From Oscillospiraceae bacterium (lineage in GTDB: Bacteria; Bacillota; Clostridia; Oscillospirales; Ruminococcaceae), in contig JAFRTG010000046.1 in assembly GCA_017427265.1 (NCBI GenBank), positions 1 to 64,000 of the forward strand: a DNA stretch of 64,000 nt. The letters run 5' to 3'. How positions within the stretch are numbered: the first letter of the stretch is position 1; each line of letters opens with the position of its first letter. The position numbers were made by a program, and so were the translations under genes. Below are positions 16,468-25,739 of the stretch, piece by piece. A model generated the notes under the pieces. The model was not told where the DNA came from, did no database searches, and saw nothing but the letters and a program-made list of their open reading frames with translations.

Positions 16468-18930
16468 ATGAAACAATTCGGTCACTTCGATGACGCGCGC
16501 AAGGAATACGTCATCCAGTCTCCGCGGACGCCTTATCCGTGGATCAATTACCTCGGAACGCAGGCTTTCTTTTCCCTGATCTCCAACACCGCCGGAGGCT
16601 ACAGCTTTTATAAGGATGCGCGTCTGCGCCGCATCACGCGCTATCGCTATAACAATGTGCCGATTGATATGGGCGGCAGATATTTCTATATCTCGGAGAA
16701 CGGAACCATCTGGAATCCGGGCTGGTCTCCGGTCAAGACAGAGCTCGATTTCTACGAGTGCCGCCACGGTATGGGATACACTGTCATCACCGGTAAGAAG
16801 AATGACCTCAAGGCTGAAGTCACCTTCTTTGTCCCGCAGAACTATGACGGCGAAGTTCAGCAGGTCATTCTGACAAACGAGGGCGCTGCTGCAAAGACCT
16901 TCAAGTTCTTCTCCTTTGCCGAATGGTGTCTCTGGGATGCGCAGGATGACTGCACCAACTTCCAGAGAAACTTCTCCACCGGCCGCGTTGAGGTTGACGG
17001 CTCGACTATCTATCACAAGACCGAGTACAGAGACAGACGCGATCACTATGCATTCTATACCGTCAATGACACCATCGACGGCTATGATACAGACCGCGAT
17101 TCCTTCATCGGCCTCTACAACGGCTTCGGTGATCCGCAGGCTGTGCTCGACGGCAAGGCCACAAATTCCTTTGCGGACGGCTGGTCTCCGATCGCTTCGC
17201 ACTACAAGGAAATCACACTGGCTCCGGGCGAGTCCAAGACCCTGATCTTCATTCTCGGCTATGTCGAGATGCCTGTTGACAAGAAGTTCGAGGCGGACGG
17301 CGTGACCATCAACAAGGAAAAGGCACTTGCCATGATCGACAAGTACAACACGCCGGAAAAGGTCGCCGCAGGTCTTGCAGAGCTGAAGGACGCATGGGAC
17401 AAGCTGCTTGGCATCTTCAATGTTCAGACCTCCGATGACAAGGTCAACCGCATGGTCAATATCTGGAACCAGTATCAGTGCATGGTTACGTTCAACCTGT
17501 CCCGTTCCGCTTCCTACTTCGAGAGCGGCATCGGCAGAGGCATGGGCTTCCGTGACTCCAACCAGGATATTCTCGGCTTCGTGCACCAGATTCCGGACAG
17601 AGCAAGAGACCGCCTGATCGACCTCGCTTCCACACAGCTTGAGGACGGCGGATGCTATCACCAGTATCAGCCGCTCACCAAGAAGGGCAATTCCGATATC
17701 GGCGGCGACTTCTCCGATGACCCGCTGTGGATGATCCTTTCCGTCGGCGCTTATATCAAGGAAAGCGGAGACTGGGGCATTCTCGACCAGATGGTTCCCT
17801 ACGACAACGACGAAGCAAAGGCAAAGCCAATGCTCGATCACCTGACCGTTTCCTTCTATCACATCGTCAACAATCTCGGTCCGCACGGCCTGCCGCTTGC
17901 CATGCGCGCAGACTGGAACGACTGCATCAATCTCTCCTGCTTCTCCGATAAGCCGGGCGAGAGCTTCCAGACCTACACCAACCCGAAGTTCAAGGCTGAG
18001 GGCGGTTATTCCAAGGTCGCAGAATCCGTCATGGTCGCTGCGCTGTTCACCTATGTCGGCCCGACCTATGTCGGCATCCTCAAGCATCTCGGCAAGGACG
18101 ACGAGGCTGCAAAGGCACAGGCTGAAATCGACAAGATGAAGAAGAACGTCATGGAATCTGCCTTCGACGGCGAATGGTTCCTGCGTGCCTATGACGCATC
18201 CGGCGCCAAGATGGGCTCCAAGGAATGCGAAGAGGGCAAGATCTTCATCGAGCCGCAGGGCTTCGCAGTCATGTCCGAAATCGGCAAGGATCAGGGCGCG
18301 GATATCAAGACGCTCGATTCCATCGACAAGTATCTCAACACCAAGTACGGCCTCGTGCTGAACAACCCGGCATTCTCCAAGTACTATATCCAGTACGGTG
18401 AAATCTCGACCTATCCGGGCGGATACAAGGAAAATGCAGGTATCTTCACGCACAACAATGCATGGATCATCTGTGCAGAGGCTTATGCCGGCAGAGGCGA
18501 CAAGGCATTTGAATACTACAGCAAGATTGCACCGGCATTCAACGAGGAGATTTCCGACCTGCACAAGACCGAGCCGTATGTCTACGGTCAGATGATCGCA
18601 GGTAAGGATGCTTCCCGCTTCGGCGAAGGCAAGAACTCCTGGCTGACCGGTACTGCTGCATGGAACTTCGTAGCCATTTCGCAGTATATCCTCGGTATCT
18701 CCGCAGACTTCGACGGTCTGAAGGTTGATCCGTCCATCCCGAAGGCATGGGACGGCTTCACCGCAACCAGAAAGTTCCGCGGCGCAACCTACAGCATCAC
18801 CGTCAAGAACCCCGACCACGTTTCCAAGGGCGTCAAGTCCCTGACCGTGGACGGTAAGGCGATTGAAGGCAATGTTGTTCCGGTACTCCCGGCAGGCGGC
18901 ACCTATGAGGTCGTGGCCGTGCTCGGCTGA
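16468..18930 (+). CDS. cbp: Cellobiose phosphorylase (GH94)
   Basis: 820 residues from the ATG at 16468 with AAAGGAG before it. Intracellular GH94 enzyme that splits cellobiose with phosphate into glucose 1-phosphate and glucose, saving ATP. It starts [17 protein letters not shown] and contains [14 protein letters not shown], typical of cellobiose rather than cellodextrin phosphorylases. The general-acid Asp is residue ~482 in [11 protein letters not shown]. The middle helical barrel includes [18 protein letters not shown] and the C-terminus [17 protein letters not shown]. No signal peptide. Monocistronic between its own promoter and a strong terminator. It fits a cellulolytic lifestyle with dockerin proteins nearby. 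A long open frame on the opposite strand is a coding shadow. Confidence 0.95.
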   Translation: MKQFGHFDDARKEYVIQSPRTPYPWINYLGTQAFFSLISNTAGGYSFYKDARLRRITRYRYNNVPIDMGGRYFYISENGTIWNPGWSPVKTELDFYECRHGMGYTVITGKKNDLKAEVTFFVPQNYDGEVQQVILTNEGAAAKTFKFFSFAEWCLWDAQDDCTNFQRNFSTGRVEVDGSTIYHKTEYRDRRDHYAFYTVNDTIDGYDTDRDSFIGLYNGFGDPQAVLDGKATNSFADGWSPIASHYKEITLAPGESKTLIFILGYVEMPVDKKFEADGVTINKEKALAMIDKYNTPEKVAAGLAELKDAWDKLLGIFNVQTSDDKVNRMVNIWNQYQCMVTFNLSRSASYFESGIGRGMGFRDSNQDILGFVHQIPDRARDRLIDLASTQLEDGGCYHQYQPLTKKGNSDIGGDFSDDPLWMILSVGAYIKESGDWGILDQMVPYDNDEAKAKPMLDHLTVSFYHIVNNLGPHGLPLAMRADWNDCINLSCFSDKPGESFQTYTNPKFKAEGGYSKVAESVMVAALFTYVGPTYVGILKHLGKDDEAAKAQAEIDKMKKNVMESAFDGEWFLRAYDASGAKMGSKECEEGKIFIEPQGFAVMSEIGKDQGADIKTLDSIDKYLNTKYGLVLNNPAFSKYYIQYGEISTYPGGYKENAGIFTHNNAWIICAEAYAGRGDKAFEYYSKIAPAFNEEISDLHKTEPYVYGQMIAGKDASRFGEGKNSWLTGTAAWNFVAISQYILGISADFDGLKVDPSIPKAWDGFTATRKFRGATYSITVKNPDHVSKGVKSLTVDGKAIEGNVVPVLPAGGTYEVVAVLG

Positions 18931-18946
18931 TTTCAGAGCATATCAA

Positions 18947-18979
18947 AGGGCGCAGTGCTTCGGTACTGCGCCCTTTTTC
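18947..18979 (+). terminator. Terminator of the cellobiose phosphorylase gene
   Basis: AGGGCGCAGT (18947-18956) pairs perfectly with ACTGCGCCCT (18965-18974) across an 8-nt loop, then TTTT. Confidence 0.92.
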
Positions 18980-19166
18980 GGATTTGAATTTTATTGACAT
19001 ACTGAACAAATAAGTACAAAAGCAGCCGTCCGGTGCCGCCTTTACTCCGGGGAATATTTTACAAAAATATTGAAAAACTTCGATTTTGGTAGCATTTCCG
19101 GCACTGTCGCTAAAAATAAACTGCGCGCGCCGGAATAATTCAGTACGCAACGTACACCTTAATTAC

Positions 19167-19195
19167 TTGAAATTTGTTTTGAATTATGATATAAT
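19167..19195 (+). promoter_or_regulatory. Promoter for the membrane-anchored protein gene at 19397
   Basis: TTGAAA (19167-19172), 17-bp spacer, TATAAT (19190-19195). Transcription from about 19202 gives a leader near 195 nt. The 18980-19166 stretch holds nothing else that I recognise. Confidence 0.7.
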
Positions 19196-19216
19196 AAGGC
19201 GTAAAAGGGTAAACAG

Positions 19217-19255
19217 ACTTTTGGGTGGCCGAATAATCCATACCAAAGTTTTTTT
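19217..19255 (+). terminator. Possible leader terminator (attenuator)
   Basis: ACTTTTGGGTGG and CCATACCAAAGT pair with two single-base bulges around a 9-nt loop and run straight into seven T residues. It lies about 15 nt after the predicted start of transcription, so it would end transcripts at about 55 nt unless bypassed. Confidence 0.5.
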
Positions 19256-19396
19256 ATGATGAAATAATCTGAATCCGACCGCAGCGTCCGGAAAAGCCAT
19301 CGGCTTGCCTCGGATGCACGGCATCTATTTTCCGTATCAGATGAAAACCGTCTGAAAGGATTTTTGCCCAATAAAAAACATAGGAGGCTCCCATAC

Positions 19397-20038
19397 ATGA
19401 GCAAAAACCAATCCTCATCCGCGCAATCCGGAAAGAAAACACGCATTATCATCCTCATTGTGATTCTGGTGCTTCTGGCAGCGGCGTTCATCGGCGGATT
19501 TTTCGGCTATGTTTATACACACCGGATCTTCCCGAACATGCCCGGCCTGACAGACAAAATGTCGGGCACAGACCACTTCGCCTCAGAAGATCATGTCGGC
19601 CTTTACGATTACGGCAATATGGAGGATATCACCGGCTCTGACAGAACAGAAGCAGAGAGAGTTGTTCTCACCAAAAAGAACGGTCTGATTACACAGAATG
19701 TCCGCGTGGATACCACTTCCTACTCAACTTACAGCCTTCTGCCGTGCAACAAGCCGGTGGACATCGAGCTCATCTTCGATCAGGATCAGCAGCTCTGCTG
19801 CACGCAGTTTGTGTACCACTACGCAAGTGAAGCTGAAATGGCAGATTTTACGGTCGAAATGGACCGCGTAAACGAAGCCGTTCAAAAACGGATGCGCGGC
19901 GGCAATCCGCTGAACGCTCTTTATGATACCCTCGCGAAAAAATTCGACTTCAAGGAGTGGAATGTTCTCCGCACCGATAACAACGGTGAAACGCAAATTG
20001 TGGTGCAGGAGTTCTACCGCACCAATGCTTACAACTAA
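19397..20038 (+). CDS. Membrane-anchored extracytoplasmic protein, unknown
   Basis: 213 residues from ATG 19397, which has AGGAGG at 19382-19387. A short basic, serine-rich N-terminus precedes one membrane helix (IIILIVILVLLAAAFIGGFF, residues ~16-36); the rest should be outside. The exterior part has no motif I know. Two vicinal cysteines (LCCTQF) and an isolated Cys in LLPCNKP could form a disulfide. It has its own promoter and ends in a bidirectional terminator shared with the convergent DUF45 gene. Confidence 0.7.
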   Translation: MSKNQSSSAQSGKKTRIIILIVILVLLAAAFIGGFFGYVYTHRIFPNMPGLTDKMSGTDHFASEDHVGLYDYGNMEDITGSDRTEAERVVLTKKNGLITQNVRVDTTSYSTYSLLPCNKPVDIELIFDQDQQLCCTQFVYHYASEAEMADFTVEMDRVNEAVQKRMRGGNPLNALYDTLAKKFDFKEWNVLRTDNNGETQIVVQEFYRTNAYN

Positions 20039-20070
20039 GATGCTGTTCTGAATCCTTATATATCTGAAAC

Positions 20071-20105
20071 AACAAGGCGCTGATTTTTACAATCAGCGCC
20101 TTGTT
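20071..20105. terminator. Bidirectional terminator between convergent genes
   Basis: AACAAGGCGCTGATT pairs perfectly with AATCAGCGCCTTGTT over a 5-nt loop. The same GGCGCTGAT core appears in terminators at 42085 and 49475. Confidence 0.92.
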
Positions 20106-20115
20106 TGATAATCTG

Positions 20116-20691
20116 TTAATACCCGGCGCGTGACAAAAGGGCTGAGCCGTTTTGTTTCAGCCAGCGGTCACAGCGCGGATAATCCGGGAACACCCGGTTG
20201 ACTGCTGCATAAAAATCAGCGGAATGATTCGGATGCAGTCTGTGGCAAAGCTCGTGCACGATCACGCTGTCCAGCACCTCGGTCGGCACGCACATCAGCA
20301 GGCAGTTGAAGTTCAGATTGCCCGCCGAAGTACAGCTGCCCCAGCGCGTTTTCTGGCAGCGGATTGTAATGCTGCCGTATGTCACGCCGATCTGCGCTGC
20401 AAAATACGACACACGCTGCGGGATCTCCTCCCGCGCCTGCGCCGCAAGCGCCTCCAGCTCTGCACGGGTAAACGGCCGGAGCGCAGGCTGTTCCTGCAAT
20501 GCCCGGCGCTTATTCTGCACATGCCGCTCGATCAGTGCGGCTTTTTCCAGCAAAAACTGCGTTATCTGCCTGTCCTGCATCCGCTGCGGCGCACGTACCA
20601 GCACAGAGCCGTCCCGCCGGATCTCCGCAGCAAGCGTTCGCCTCGCACTTCGTTTGATTTGGATTTCTGCCGTGATGCCGGGAATCTGCAT
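20116..20691 (-). CDS. YgjP/DUF45-family zinc metallopeptidase
   Basis: 191 residues. The C-terminal half has HELCHRLHPNHSADF, the HExxH zinc motif with the downstream His-x-x-His typical of DUF45/YgjP (SprT-like) proteins, preceded by TRWGSCTSAGNLNFN. The N-terminal part is a small beta domain with basic residues. No signal peptide, so cytoplasmic. Physiological substrates are not established; relatives sit near restriction-modification or DNA repair genes, which is not the case here. The ATG lacks a strong ribosome binding site (AGGTGT). Confidence 0.85.
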   Translation of the reverse strand: MQIPGITAEIQIKRSARRTLAAEIRRDGSVLVRAPQRMQDRQITQFLLEKAALIERHVQNKRRALQEQPALRPFTRAELEALAAQAREEIPQRVSYFAAQIGVTYGSITIRCQKTRWGSCTSAGNLNFNCLLMCVPTEVLDSVIVHELCHRLHPNHSADFYAAVNRVFPDYPRCDRWLKQNGSALLSRAGY

Positions 20692-20790
20692 GGTACACCT
20701 CTTTTCTGTCAGGAAATCAGGCGGGAGCCGGTTTTTTTACGGCTCCCGCAAAAATGCAGTCATCTGTTTGTATCCGTCGAAGTTCCCTTT

Positions 20791-21660
20791 TTACCGGAAC
20801 ATCGGCTTGCGGAACTGCCAGTTCTGGTTGTTGAGCAGCGAGCCGAGCATCCCGCTCACCTGCAGCGATTCGCTGACACCGGTCTTGCACCAAATCGCAA
20901 AATGCTCGCAGTTATTGGTAAAAAAGTTATAGCTCGTCTCACCCAGACGCGACCGCGCACGCGCAACGGTCTCCTCCGGGGAATAAAGATGGTAGCCGTA
21001 AGTCTGCTGCAGCGTCCGCGCCAGCTCCTCCGAATAGGAATTGGTGTGCGGCGTTACAGGCGCACCGAGACGAACCGGCGGCTCGTAGGGCTTCGGAAAA
21101 TCCAGAATAAAGTATTCGGAATCATCCCGCAGGAAATTCCGCAGATTCGTTGCATGTACGACGGCATGACCGATTGTCTTGCTCGCGGGAATGTTATAAT
21201 GCACGATGCAGGTATCGCTGACATAAATGCCGTAATGCTCGTAAATACCGCCGCGCCGCACGACGCCGATGATATCGCCGTACTGCGCCTGTACAGGCTG
21301 CTGCACGGAAAGCGGATCGACATAACCTGTTTCCTGAAAACCGGACACGCCGGCCGGCACACCGCTCATAGACCGAAGGGCTTCTGCTCTTGCAGCGCGG
21401 CGCACCATAGTCTGTTCCAGCTGCGCCTGCGTACCGCGGTCGATCACGGCACCGAATTTATCCACAATCCGGCATTCTCCGCTGACAACATGGCGCTGCA
21501 GGGTGCAGTCCGGACCGTAATCCAGATCCTCCCAGCAATAATCCTTGTCCATGATCGTGAATCCGGTATCCATATTCTGCAGCTGTATATTTTCTGTCAG
21601 ATTATCCAGTTTATTCGCCAGCTTATCCATGCCGCGGCTGACCGCATCCCAGAATTCCAT
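20791..21660 (-). CDS. LRAT-domain (NlpC/P60-superfamily) protein
   Basis: 289 residues. The core (about residues 125-270) begins YGDIIGVVRRGGIYEHYGIYV, with the LRAT-type catalytic His in EHYGIYV, and ends NNCEHFAIWCKTG, the conserved NCEHF with the nucleophile Cys. This permuted papain fold includes vertebrate lecithin:retinol acyltransferase and HRASLS phospholipase/acyltransferases. Bacterial members have no settled role; acyl transfer or lipid hydrolysis is plausible. The N-terminus is a helical region (DKLANKLDNLTENIQLQ) with no signal peptide or membrane helix. AGGAGGAAT precedes the ATG. It lies between the DUF45 and zinc-ribbon genes on the same strand, 26 bp after the latter, so they may be cotranscribed. 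Confidence 0.85.
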   Translation of the reverse strand: MEFWDAVSRGMDKLANKLDNLTENIQLQNMDTGFTIMDKDYCWEDLDYGPDCTLQRHVVSGECRIVDKFGAVIDRGTQAQLEQTMVRRAARAEALRSMSGVPAGVSGFQETGYVDPLSVQQPVQAQYGDIIGVVRRGGIYEHYGIYVSDTCIVHYNIPASKTIGHAVVHATNLRNFLRDDSEYFILDFPKPYEPPVRLGAPVTPHTNSYSEELARTLQQTYGYHLYSPEETVARARSRLGETSYNFFTNNCEHFAIWCKTGVSESLQVSGMLGSLLNNQNWQFRKPMFR

Positions 21661-21686
21661 GCTGACAATTCCTCCTTTTATATTGC

Positions 21687-22679
21687 TCAGTCGTTTGAAC
21701 GCGAGAGCCAGAGCACATATTTGCCGTCCCGCTGATAATAGCCGATATTCAGCGCGCCGTCACCGTAGCTGTAATGTACTTCGTTGCTGTCGTCGATCTC
21801 AGCAGGTGCGCCGTAAACGCCGTTTGCATAGGCAGCAACCTGATTGAACACAGCCGCGATTTCCTCTCTCGTGAACACATACGGCCCGGTATAGTCGCTG
21901 TGATTGCCGAAGCGGTAATCCACGGCGCGGAGATAGCTGCCCTGTGCAGCATCGCCGTTATGGACATAGAGATCGACGGCCGCCGGCAGCTGACTGTCCG
22001 CAGTGCCCGGAACCGGGAACGCATTCGTCAGATAGCGGTATGTCGAATTTGTCATGCCGCCGTCATCCTCGGTATCACCGCAATAAAGATCAAAATCCTT
22101 GCCCCAGTTGATGCCCAGATTCATCATAATCTGCTTGGCATTCTGCTCAGAAAGCGCCTGTCCGTCCATATTGTCCGCACGGGTATAGATTCCCGGCGGC
22201 AGGAACGGGTCACCGCTGTCATAAGTACGGAACGGCATCGCCCCGACGGTTGAAAAATAATCATTCTGCTTTGGCGCTTCGGTTGTCACCGTTGTTGTAA
22301 CCGTCGTTTTTTCTTTTGTTTCTTCCGTTTTTACGGTTGTTTTCTTCGTTGTATTTTCGGTTGTGGCAACAGTCGTTTCCTCAGTTGCCGGTTCGGTTGC
22401 CGCTTCTGTCTGAGGCGGTGCAGTTGTCTCTGCAGCAGATTCCGCCGTTGTTTCAGCCTGCGATGAAATCGCTGCGGTATTCGGCTGAGAAGCAGGCTTT
22501 CGCAGGGAAATACACCGGAAAATCAGAAAACACGCGGAAATATTGAGCGCAAGAACGCCCATCAGGATCACATTTTTTCGACGTTGTTCGCTTGCACGGG
22601 CCGCCTTGACAGACAATCCGCACTTGGGACAGTACATGTAATTTTTCGGCACTTTCGTGCGGCAATTCGGACATTTCAT
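21687..22679 (-). CDS. Zinc-ribbon, single-pass membrane protein with Thr/Glu-rich linker
   Basis: 330 residues from the ATG at 22679, chosen for AAGGAG before it and because it opens directly with the zinc ribbon CPNCRTKVPKNYMYCPKCG. One membrane helix follows (VILMGVLALNISACFLIF, residues ~35-55), then about 80 residues rich in Thr, Glu and Ala, then a folded domain of about 170 residues that I do not recognise (starting DYFSTVGAMPFRTYDSG). Such zinc-ribbon membrane proteins are common in Clostridia and often carry sensory or extracellular domains. Confidence 0.75.
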   Translation of the reverse strand: MKCPNCRTKVPKNYMYCPKCGLSVKAARASEQRRKNVILMGVLALNISACFLIFRCISLRKPASQPNTAAISSQAETTAESAAETTAPPQTEAATEPATEETTVATTENTTKKTTVKTEETKEKTTVTTTVTTEAPKQNDYFSTVGAMPFRTYDSGDPFLPPGIYTRADNMDGQALSEQNAKQIMMNLGINWGKDFDLYCGDTEDDGGMTNSTYRYLTNAFPVPGTADSQLPAAVDLYVHNGDAAQGSYLRAVDYRFGNHSDYTGPYVFTREEIAAVFNQVAAYANGVYGAPAEIDDSNEVHYSYGDGALNIGYYQRDGKYVLWLSRSND

Positions 22680-22770
22680 CGTTACGCTCCTTAATATCTC
22701 CAAAGCAAACAGTTCTCTGTTCCTTCTCTCTGTACTTGTTATCATTGCGAACTGAGAACTTCCCATTCTC

Positions 22771-22799
22771 ATTATAACATATTCCGGTACGAATTGCAA
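22771..22799 (-). promoter_or_regulatory. Promoter of the zinc-ribbon protein gene
   Basis: On the minus strand TTGCAA (22799-22794), 17-bp spacer, TATAAT (22776-22771). Leader of about 85 nt. Confidence 0.7.
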
Positions 22800-22996
22800 G
22801 AACATTCCGTACTTTCTCCATGAAAGTCCATAGTTTTTTTTCTGGAAAGAAGAGAAATCAGGGCTGTTTATCCATATAGGAGAATTCAGCGTATTTTATC
22901 CGAAATGGTCGGAGCGTGCAGCAATAAATTTGCACATCTACAATTATTTATTTTAATATATTTAAGAGGTACTGCAATTCAGAAAAGTTTACAGCA
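22800..22996. other. Intergenic stretch without recognised features
   Basis: AT-rich sequence between the zinc-ribbon gene promoter and the terminator of the WYL gene. I see no gene, RNA or repeat in it. Confidence 0.6.
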
Positions 22997-23033
22997 ATAC
23001 CGCAGCATGTCATGTTAAAACATGCTGCGGTAT
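22997..23033 (-). terminator. Hairpin downstream of the WYL regulator gene
   Basis: ATACCGCAGCATGT and ACATGCTGCGGTAT pair perfectly over 14 bp. The T-tract is weak on both strands, so it may act as a transcript-end stabiliser as much as a terminator. Confidence 0.6.
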
Positions 23034-23041
23034 CATTTCAC

Positions 23042-24103
23042 TTACTGCCGTGACTGTGCCGCTGTAACCGGCTTGACACGGTAATTTACGGCGAGCTTTT
23101 GTACGGCTGCGGCCAGTTCCCCCCGCAGGGACGCTGGCTCCAATACCTCAACCCATTCACCGTACTGCAGCGCCCAGTGCTGCATTGCCTTCGGATGCAC
23201 CTGAACTGTCACCGCGATTGCGTGATCGCTGCAGCGCTCCAGATTCACATCTGCGCCGAACCAGTCAATCACATCACTCAAAATCCGTTCATCTGCAAGG
23301 AATTTGCATGTCACCGTCTCACCGCTGTACATATAAAGCTGTTCCGCAAGATTCTCCGGCAGCTTTTTCCGGCCGGTCAGCTCCGAAACCGGAAGCCGGT
23401 CAAATCGCTCCATGATCGAAATTTCAGAAATACGGTCAATCCGATAATGCGAAACCGTGCGGTAAGGCTCCTTGCAGCAGATCAGATAATACCGACCCTG
23501 CGAGACTGCAATCTCATACGGACTGACGAGGTATTCGCGGATTGCACCGGTACTGCGCCGCCGTGGCTCCTGCGAAATTGTCCCGTCGTCCGTCAGGTGA
23601 CAGGCGCTGTACTGAAAACAGACCATTTTGTCCCGCTTGATTGCTTCACAGAGCACATCAACCGAAAACAGCAGCTGCTTTGCGGGCGGCGTATGCAGAT
23701 AAACCACATGGTGGCCGGACTGTGCCTCTCTGCAGGTCGGTGAAGCATGATACATCAGTTTTTTGAGCAGCGCTTCACGCTGGACAGAGGGGACTGCCGG
23801 CATCGCTGCCAGCAAATCTGTCAGGAGACGGAGCTCACTGGCTTCAAACCGCGGTTCCATATACCAGTCCGTCTGCATAATCTCGACAGTTCCGTCCGGC
23901 TGAATCCGCGGCTTTTTCGAGGAAATCAGCGGAAAACCGGCTTCACTCAGTTCATCAAGATAGGTTTTCAGCGTCCGGCGGTTCAGGCGCACGCCATAAC
24001 GGTCGAACATGCGCTCAGAAATCGCCTGCTGTGTCATACGGTGCAATTCATCCGTTTCCTCCTGCAATAAATGCAGAAGCTGAAATATGATTTGTCCCTT
24101 CAC
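23042..24103 (-). CDS. WYL-domain transcriptional regulator
   Basis: 353 residues. An N-terminal helix-turn-helix region (residues ~1-75; NRRTLKTYLDELSEAGFPL) is followed by a WYL domain with REYLVSPYEIAVSQGRYYLICC and a C-terminal WCX-like extension (WALQYGEWVEVLEP). WYL regulators bind ligands, sometimes nucleic acids or nucleotides, and control defence, DNA damage or metabolic genes; the ligand here is unknown. No defence genes are next to it. Its start overlaps the LCP gene's stop by 4 bp, so it is the last gene of that transcript. Confidence 0.87.
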   Translation of the reverse strand: MKGQIIFQLLHLLQEETDELHRMTQQAISERMFDRYGVRLNRRTLKTYLDELSEAGFPLISSKKPRIQPDGTVEIMQTDWYMEPRFEASELRLLTDLLAAMPAVPSVQREALLKKLMYHASPTCREAQSGHHVVYLHTPPAKQLLFSVDVLCEAIKRDKMVCFQYSACHLTDDGTISQEPRRRSTGAIREYLVSPYEIAVSQGRYYLICCKEPYRTVSHYRIDRISEISIMERFDRLPVSELTGRKKLPENLAEQLYMYSGETVTCKFLADERILSDVIDWFGADVNLERCSDHAIAVTVQVHPKAMQHWALQYGEWVEVLEPASLRGELAAAVQKLAVNYRVKPVTAAQSRQ

Positions 24104-25515
24104 GGTTCAACTCCGATCTCCGGCTCAGCCGGGGTGATTTTCTGCGTCACAGTGTCAAGATAAATCTGATGATTTCTGTCAAAATCAACTGCCAAAACCA
24201 TTTGTCCGTCCGGCGATGTGGAATCCGAGAAGGTTCCGTCCGCCGGAAGCCGCAGCTTCTGCACGTCATATCCGATCAGCTTGACCGGCAGCTGCAGCGA
24301 AAGCAAATACATAGATGTCGATGGAATATTCGTCTCCAGCTCCGGCATAGCATTACGCAGAATTCGCGGCAGTGACGCCGGAGACGGATGCTTCAGCTTG
24401 TTCAGCATCAGATCGAGAACAGTACGCTGGCGCTCTGTCCGCTCAAAATCCGCATTGCCGACAAAGCGGATTCTCGCATAGGAAAGTGCCTGCTTGCCGC
24501 TCAGGACAAATGTACCGCCGCTCGGCAGGAAGTCGTCTGTCGGCGGATCGCCCATGATCTGATTGACCTCACTTTCGAGAATCACATTGATTGCCTCGGC
24601 CTCACGGTCAGAAACGGTAATCTTCAGGCCGCCGAGCGCATCCGTGATATGCACAAATGCCTTGAAATTCACACAAACATAGTCATCAATCGGAATGCCG
24701 AAATTATTGACGATGGTGTCCATCAGCAGCGTCGGTCCGCCGTATGCATAGGCTGCATTCAGCTTATCCGTTCCGTGGTCTGGAATGCTGACATAGGAAT
24801 CACGGAGAAGCGAGGTCATTGTAACAGTCTGATTATGTTTGCTGAAGCTCAGGACAATCATCGTATCTGCGCGGCCGCGGCCTTCGTCACGGCTGTCAGA
24901 GCCAATCAGAAGAATATTGCGGACCTGATCGTCCTGTTCGGCCAGTCCGACCGTCAGGGAACGGGGGCCGGTTTCAGAATAATTGATTTTTTTGATTGCA
25001 TACCATGCTGCCGCAGAATACAGAACAAAGATCACGACAGCGAGCGTCAGCAGGGCTGTCACGATGCGTCCGAGGCAGCTGTGATGACGGCGTCTGTGTT
25101 TTTTCTTTCTCTTTTTCGGACGTTCGGCATCACGCGGTTCTTCATCGAATTCCGGCGTATAGTAGGGCTGCTGGGGTTGACGGAACGGATCAAACCGATC
25201 CTCATCCGGCAGATTTCCCTGATAGGATGCGCGCCGGATCGGTGCCTGCGGCGCATAGGGTTGCTGCATCCGCTGACGCGGCGCCGGCTGTACTCTGCGC
25301 TGCTGCGGCGCGGAGGTTCTGCGTTGCTGCTGCGGATTCCGCGGGCGCTGATCCGAATACTGATCCGGTCTGCGCTGCTGCCCTGCAATCCGGTACTGTC
25401 TTGTATCGCCCTGCGGTCTCTGCGGCCGAGGGTGCCGCGGACGCTGCGGCGCGCCCTGCGGTTCATCCGGCGGTAACACCGGCATGATTTTTGTATCAGA
25501 AAGTCGATTGCTCAT
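24100..25515 (-). CDS. LytR-CpsA-Psr (LCP) family wall-polymer ligase
   Basis: 471 residues. Residues 1-145 are a cytoplasmic tail rich in Pro, Gln and Arg, unusually long for the family and ending in a polybasic KKRKKKHRRRHH stretch. One membrane helix (~150-175) leads to the LCP domain: NILLIGSDSRDEGRGRADTM with the Asp/Arg motif that binds the lipid pyrophosphate, LLRDSYVSIPDHG, and LSGKQALSYARIRF. LCP enzymes transfer teichoic acids or other glycopolymers to peptidoglycan. It has its own promoter and a coupled WYL regulator downstream. It occupies the place beyond rsmG where noc/soj/spo0J usually stand. Confidence 0.92.
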   Translation of the reverse strand: MSNRLSDTKIMPVLPPDEPQGAPQRPRHPRPQRPQGDTRQYRIAGQQRRPDQYSDQRPRNPQQQRRTSAPQQRRVQPAPRQRMQQPYAPQAPIRRASYQGNLPDEDRFDPFRQPQQPYYTPEFDEEPRDAERPKKRKKKHRRRHHSCLGRIVTALLTLAVVIFVLYSAAAWYAIKKINYSETGPRSLTVGLAEQDDQVRNILLIGSDSRDEGRGRADTMIVLSFSKHNQTVTMTSLLRDSYVSIPDHGTDKLNAAYAYGGPTLLMDTIVNNFGIPIDDYVCVNFKAFVHITDALGGLKITVSDREAEAINVILESEVNQIMGDPPTDDFLPSGGTFVLSGKQALSYARIRFVGNADFERTERQRTVLDLMLNKLKHPSPASLPRILRNAMPELETNIPSTSMYLLSLQLPVKLIGYDVQKLRLPADGTFSDSTSPDGQMVLAVDFDRNHQIYLDTVTQKITPAEPEIGVEP

Positions 25516-25537
25516 ATCTTTCTCCTTTCTCCTACCT

Positions 25538-25567
25538 ATTATACTATTTTTTTGACGAGTGTGTCAA
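25538..25567 (-). promoter_or_regulatory. Promoter of the LCP-WYL operon
   Basis: TTGACA (25567-25562), 18-bp spacer, TATAAT (25543-25538) on the minus strand. Confidence 0.8.
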
Positions 25568-25654
25568 CCCGATTTCAAAAGTATACAGATTTTTCAATAC
25601 GATTTAAAAGGTATCTTCATAATTCCTGAAGAATCTTCATAATTGGCCATAAAT

Positions 25655-25670
25655 TGTTCCACGTGGAACA
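25655..25670. promoter_or_regulatory. parS: parS centromere site 1
   Basis: TGTTCCACGTGGAACA, a perfect 16-bp palindrome of the ParB (Spo0J) binding class. It lies in the LCP-rsmG intergenic region. Confidence 0.88.
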
Positions 25671-25698
25671 TCTTATGCCATGATCCGACAGTTAAGAA

Positions 25699-25728
25699 GC
25701 CGGAATGTTCCACGTGAAACACTCCGGC
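25699..25728 (-). promoter_or_regulatory. parS: parS site 2 embedded in a terminator-like hairpin after rsmG
   Basis: TGTTCCACGTGAAACA at 25706-25721 matches the well-known Bacillus parS sequence. The palindrome extends outward with GCCGGA/TCCGGC to 15+15 bp; as minus-strand RNA it pairs throughout with two G-U wobbles and is followed by TTCTT, so it can double as the rsmG terminator. Confidence 0.85.
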
Positions 25729-25739
25729 CGGATTCATTA

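Noticed and set aside
16441-18819. 792-codon minus-strand frame across the cellobiose phosphorylase gene
   Set aside because: Coding shadow caused by codon bias; no ribosome binding site or recognisable domain, and the plus-strand GH94 match is complete.
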